Origin: Chitinophaga pinensis
GTDB lineage: Bacteria > Bacteroidota > Bacteroidia > Chitinophagales > Chitinophagaceae
DNA: 7,966 nucleotides
Assembly: GCA_943331145.2 (NCBI GenBank)
Contig: CALQKL020000095.1
Location: forward strand, 1-7,966
Reading direction: 5' to 3'
Positions 5,494 to 7,966 of this stretch are shown piece after piece (position 1 is the first letter of the stretch; every line of letters starts with the position of its first letter). Both the position numbers and the translations under genes were made by a program. The notes beneath the pieces are model-generated. The model was not told the DNA's origin and made no database searches. It worked only from the letters and a program-made list of their open reading frames with translations.

Positions 5494-6363
5494 ATGACAA
5501 ATGAGGCAACAGCAATACGCACCACTTATTTTAGTATAATAGGAAATACATGTATTGCAATCATAAAAGGCATTGCTGGGATTTTTGGAAATTCTTTTGC
5601 GCTTTTTGCTGATGCAATTGAATCATTAACAGACATCTTTGCGTCTATCTTGGTTTTATTTGGGTTGAAATATGCAAACAGGCCTGCAGATAAAAATCAT
5701 CCTTATGGTCATGGAAGAGCAGAGCCATTGATTACATTTTTAGTTGTAGGTTTTCTGGTTACATCAGCAACTATAATTGCATACGAAAGCATCATTAATA
5801 TTGGAACACAACACGAATTGCCAAAACTATGGACGCTGTTCGTTCTTGGCCCATTAATTATTTGGAAAGAAATTTCATATCGATTGGTGATAAAAAAAGC
5901 AATGGAAACAAATAGCTCTTCATTGAAAGCAGATGCGTGGCACCACAGAAGCGACGCCATTACATCAATAGCCGCATTTATTGGCATTTCAATAGCGTTA
6001 TATTTTGGGAAAGGTTACGAATCGGCGGATGATTGGGCAGCATTATTGGCAGCGGTTTTCATTTTTTATAATTCATATTTAATTTTCAGGCCTGCACTTA
6101 GCGAAATTATGGACGAACATGTGCATGATGAATTGATAGAAAAAATTAGAAATGTTTCTATAAAAGTTGATGGGGTTTTGGATACAGAAAAATGTTTTAT
6201 TCGCAAAGCGGGAATGAAATACCACGTTGATCTTCACGCCATTGTTGATGGGAATATTACCGTGAAAATCGGACACGAAATTGCCCATAATTTAAAAGAT
6301 ACACTAAGAAAAGATATCCCACAATTGGGACATGTGTTGATTCATGTTGAACCCAATAAATAA
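5494..6363 (+). CDS. Cation diffusion facilitator (CDF) family metal-cation/proton antiporter
   Basis: An inner-membrane exporter of divalent metals (family members move Zn, Fe, Cd, Co or Mn) driven by proton entry. The 289 residues form the usual six-helix domain followed by a cytoplasmic metal-binding domain. Transport-site residues by comparison with E. coli FieF: E43 and D47 in helix 2 (ADAIESLTD) and H150 and D154 in helix 5 (ADAWHHRSD). FieF has Asp-Asp/His-Asp, so the first position is Glu here. The loop motif HPYGHGRAEP (69-78) is typical. The C-terminal domain (about 207-289) has DEHVHDEL, KYHVDLHAIVDG and HVLIHVEP, including histidines where FieF binds regulatory metal. Metal choice cannot be set with confidence. 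nhaA begins 19 nt after the stop, so both are probably on one mRNA with DUF1003. Confidence 0.92.
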   Translation: MTNEATAIRTTYFSIIGNTCIAIIKGIAGIFGNSFALFADAIESLTDIFASILVLFGLKYANRPADKNHPYGHGRAEPLITFLVVGFLVTSATIIAYESIINIGTQHELPKLWTLFVLGPLIIWKEISYRLVIKKAMETNSSSLKADAWHHRSDAITSIAAFIGISIALYFGKGYESADDWAALLAAVFIFYNSYLIFRPALSEIMDEHVHDELIEKIRNVSIKVDGVLDTEKCFIRKAGMKYHVDLHAIVDGNITVKIGHEIAHNLKDTLRKDIPQLGHVLIHVEPNK

Positions 6364-6382
6364 ATTAATTATTAAAACATAG

Positions 6383-7534
6383 ATGAACTTCACTAAGTAC
6401 ATAAATAACTTTTTTAAAAGCGAAAAATCTACTGGAATAGTTTTAATTATTGCCACCATTTTTTCGCTTATCATCACGAATTCTAATTTTGGAAAGGCGT
6501 ATCATCATTTTTGGCAAATTCAATTGTTTAGTGAAAGCGTAGAACATTGGATTAACGATGGAATAATGACCGTTTTCTTTCTACTTGTTGGTTTGGAATT
6601 GAAGCGCGAATTGCTATATGGGGAGTTATCCAAAAAACGAGAAGCGATGTTGCCCATATTAGCAGCAATCGGTGGAATGCTTGTTCCTGCTTGTTTTTAT
6701 CTGGCTTTTAATTGGGGTACAGAAACACAATCTGGCTTTGGCATTCCGATGGCAACCGATATTGCTTTTTCATTGGGGATTTTATCATTACTTGGAAATC
6801 GAGTTCCCGTTTCATTAAAAATATTTCTGACCGCACTTGCTGTAATCGACGACCTTGGCGCAATTGCCATCATTGGTTTTTTTTACACCACGTCTTTAGT
6901 TTGGATGAATCTTTTTTTTGCACTTGGCATTTATGCAGCACTGATAATACTAAATAAGCTAAAAGTAAATTCGCTTTTCATCTATTTAATGGGTGGAATA
7001 TTCATGTGGTATTTTATGTTGCACTCTGGAATTCATGCAACAATCACAGGGGTTTTATTGGCTTTTGTAATTCCGTTTGAAAACGGTGCTAAAGATTCAA
7101 AAGCATATTCCCTTCAAAATCTTTTACACAAACCAGTTGCTTTTTTTATACTTCCAATATTTGCATTAGCCAACACCTCCATATTTTTAAACGCCAGCAT
7201 TTCGCAAATCATTTCAGAAAATTATACAATAGGCATTGCATTGGGATTAATCCTTGGTAAACCCATTGGCATTTTTTTATTTACTTATTTAGCTACTGTT
7301 TTAAAATTTTGTCAATTGCCCAAAGATTTAAATTGGCGCCATATTTTAGGCATAGGATCTATAGCTGGCATAGGTTTTACCATGTCTGTATTTATTACCA
7401 TACTTGCGTTTAAAAATGAAACTGTAGCAAACAATTCAAAACTGATGGTATTGATTGCGTCGTTGATTTCGGGTACGATTGGATTGATTGTTTTGAGTAG
7501 AGCATTAAAAAGAACTTCCACAATTGAGCAATAA
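6383..7534 (+). CDS. nhaA: Na+/H+ antiporter NhaA
   Basis: An inner-membrane antiporter that exports Na+ (or Li+) in exchange for protons and so handles salt and alkaline pH. The 383 residues are close to the 388 of E. coli NhaA, and key residues align with a constant offset of 7: D126 in MATDIAFSLG (E. coli D133), D156-D157 in VIDDLGAIAII (D163-D164, the ion-binding pair), H218 in LHSGIHAT (H225) and K293 in LGKPIGI (K300). The GLELKREL segment (70-77) carries the conserved charged residues of the pH-sensing region. Hydrophobicity fits 12 helices, and all catalytic residues are intact. Two runs of eight T (6877-6884 and 6912-6919) lie in the middle of the gene. It is the third gene of the DUF1003-CDF-nhaA run; a weak hairpin follows the stop. 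Confidence 0.96.
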   Translation: MNFTKYINNFFKSEKSTGIVLIIATIFSLIITNSNFGKAYHHFWQIQLFSESVEHWINDGIMTVFFLLVGLELKRELLYGELSKKREAMLPILAAIGGMLVPACFYLAFNWGTETQSGFGIPMATDIAFSLGILSLLGNRVPVSLKIFLTALAVIDDLGAIAIIGFFYTTSLVWMNLFFALGIYAALIILNKLKVNSLFIYLMGGIFMWYFMLHSGIHATITGVLLAFVIPFENGAKDSKAYSLQNLLHKPVAFFILPIFALANTSIFLNASISQIISENYTIGIALGLILGKPIGIFLFTYLATVLKFCQLPKDLNWRHILGIGSIAGIGFTMSVFITILAFKNETVANNSKLMVLIASLISGTIGLIVLSRALKRTSTIEQ

Positions 7535-7553
7535 AGCCTATCTTTAAACTATT

Positions 7554-7574
7554 CCGCGGCACAAAGCCGGTTTT
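7554..7574 (+). terminator. Possible intrinsic terminator after nhaA
   Basis: CGGC (7557-7560) and GCCG (7566-7569) pair around an ACAAA loop, extended by C7555-G7570 with G7556 bulged, followed by TTTTATT. The stem is short but GC-rich and the T-tract is modest. It lies 20 nt past the nhaA stop, the expected place. The rest of the 137-nt gap to the helicase shows no further clear signal. Confidence 0.4.
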
Positions 7575-7671
7575 ATTGATGATTTATTTTCCCAATAATC
7601 GCTGATTCAGCAACCTTTTTTGATGATGGAAGTTATTTCCATTTCCGCACTCATTTTTTAATCAATTCATT

Positions 7672-7966
7672 TTGTTATTTACAGAACTACAAATCATTGA
7701 GCCCATTTTAAATGCGCTCCACGAGGAAGGCTACACGTCTCCCACACCCATTCAACAAAAAGCCATTCCAATTATTTTAAAAGGAAAAGATTTACTCGGT
7801 TGTGCGCAAACAGGCACCGGTAAAACAGCCGCTTTTGCGATTCCAATGCTCCAATTGTTGAGCAAACCTTTTGCACAAAGACCAGGTGAAAAAAACATTC
7901 GCGCTTTAATTTTAACGCCAACCCGCGAGCTGGCTATTCAAATCGAAGAGAGCTTCAAAGCTTATG
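7672..7966 (+). CDS. DEAD-box RNA helicase (N-terminus; cut by window edge)
   Basis: The first 98 residues of an ATP-dependent RNA helicase that remodels RNA in ribosome assembly, cold adaptation or mRNA decay. Visible motifs: the Q motif with upstream aromatic (F3, then GYTSPTPIQ at 20-28), the Walker A motif AQTGTGKT (45-52) and motif Ia PTRELAIQI (83-91). The sequence resembles the RhlE-like group, but the diagnostic C-terminus is outside the window. No ATG exists in frame between the upstream TGA (7624-7626) and the Q motif. TTG at 7672 gives MLFTELQIIEPIL, which aligns with the usual M-x-F-x-x-L-x-L/I start of these proteins, so I take TTG as the start. No Shine-Dalgarno and no convincing promoter box were found in the 137-nt upstream gap. 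Confidence 0.9.
   Translation, partial: MLFTELQIIEPILNALHEEGYTSPTPIQQKAIPIILKGKDLLGCAQTGTGKTAAFAIPMLQLLSKPFAQRPGEKNIRALILTPTRELAIQIEESFKAY

Noticed and set aside
5709..6288. Minus-strand open frames opposite the CDF gene
   Set aside because: They are shadows of a well-conserved CDF coding sequence, with no start context or domain of their own.
6712..6957. Alternative-frame ORF inside nhaA, possible frameshift product
   Set aside because: The nhaA frame is full length with all key residues, and the other frame encodes Trp/His/Cys-rich, unrecognisable sequence.
7600..7622. GCTG-ATT-CAGC hairpin with T-run as a second terminator after nhaA
   Set aside because: The stem is only 4 bp and the T-run is offset by AACC. 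It is too weak to call.

Overview
The window looks like ordinary chromosome from a low-GC member of the Bacteroidota, probably near Chitinophagaceae or Sphingobacteria; this placement is an inference. Support comes from a TTTG-N20-TATTTTTG promoter (the Bacteroidota sigma-factor consensus), A-rich leaders without Shine-Dalgarno sequences at every gene, a long divergent PurF-type protein of a kind I associate with this phylum, and an outer-membrane beta-barrel protein of Bacteroidota style. There are no tRNA or rRNA genes, CRISPR arrays, transposases or phage genes.

Layout. Positions 1-1367 (+): a DMT/EamA transporter cut by the left edge, then a GNAT acetyltransferase 14 nt downstream. Positions 1368-1712: a gene-free gap between two convergent genes, packed with short repeats (CACGAAG, CGCAAAG and GTTGAAACAC units, a 19-bp exact duplication, a CCGG-ended palindrome, a 9-bp tandem repeat). 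Positions 1713-4072 (-): a two-gene unit, a 615-aa PurF-like amidophosphoribosyltransferase followed by a SixA-type histidine phosphatase. A consensus promoter upstream overlaps the terminator of the next gene. Positions 4178-4900 (-): a secreted outer-membrane beta-barrel protein. Positions 5017-7534 (+): a compact run of a DUF1003 membrane protein, a CDF metal-cation exporter and the NhaA Na+/H+ antiporter. Positions 7672-7966 (+): the N-terminus of a DEAD-box RNA helicase, cut by the right edge and apparently starting at TTG.

How it fits together. CDF and NhaA both use the proton gradient to export cations (divalent metals and sodium). With DUF1003 they form a plausible cation-homeostasis operon. 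The PurF-like/SixA-like pair is probably co-transcribed, but a functional link is not obvious.

I found no convincing new multi-gene system. The most unusual items are the repeat mosaic at 1368-1720, which reaches into the stop codons of both flanking genes, and the altered glutaminase-site motif of the PurF-like enzyme.
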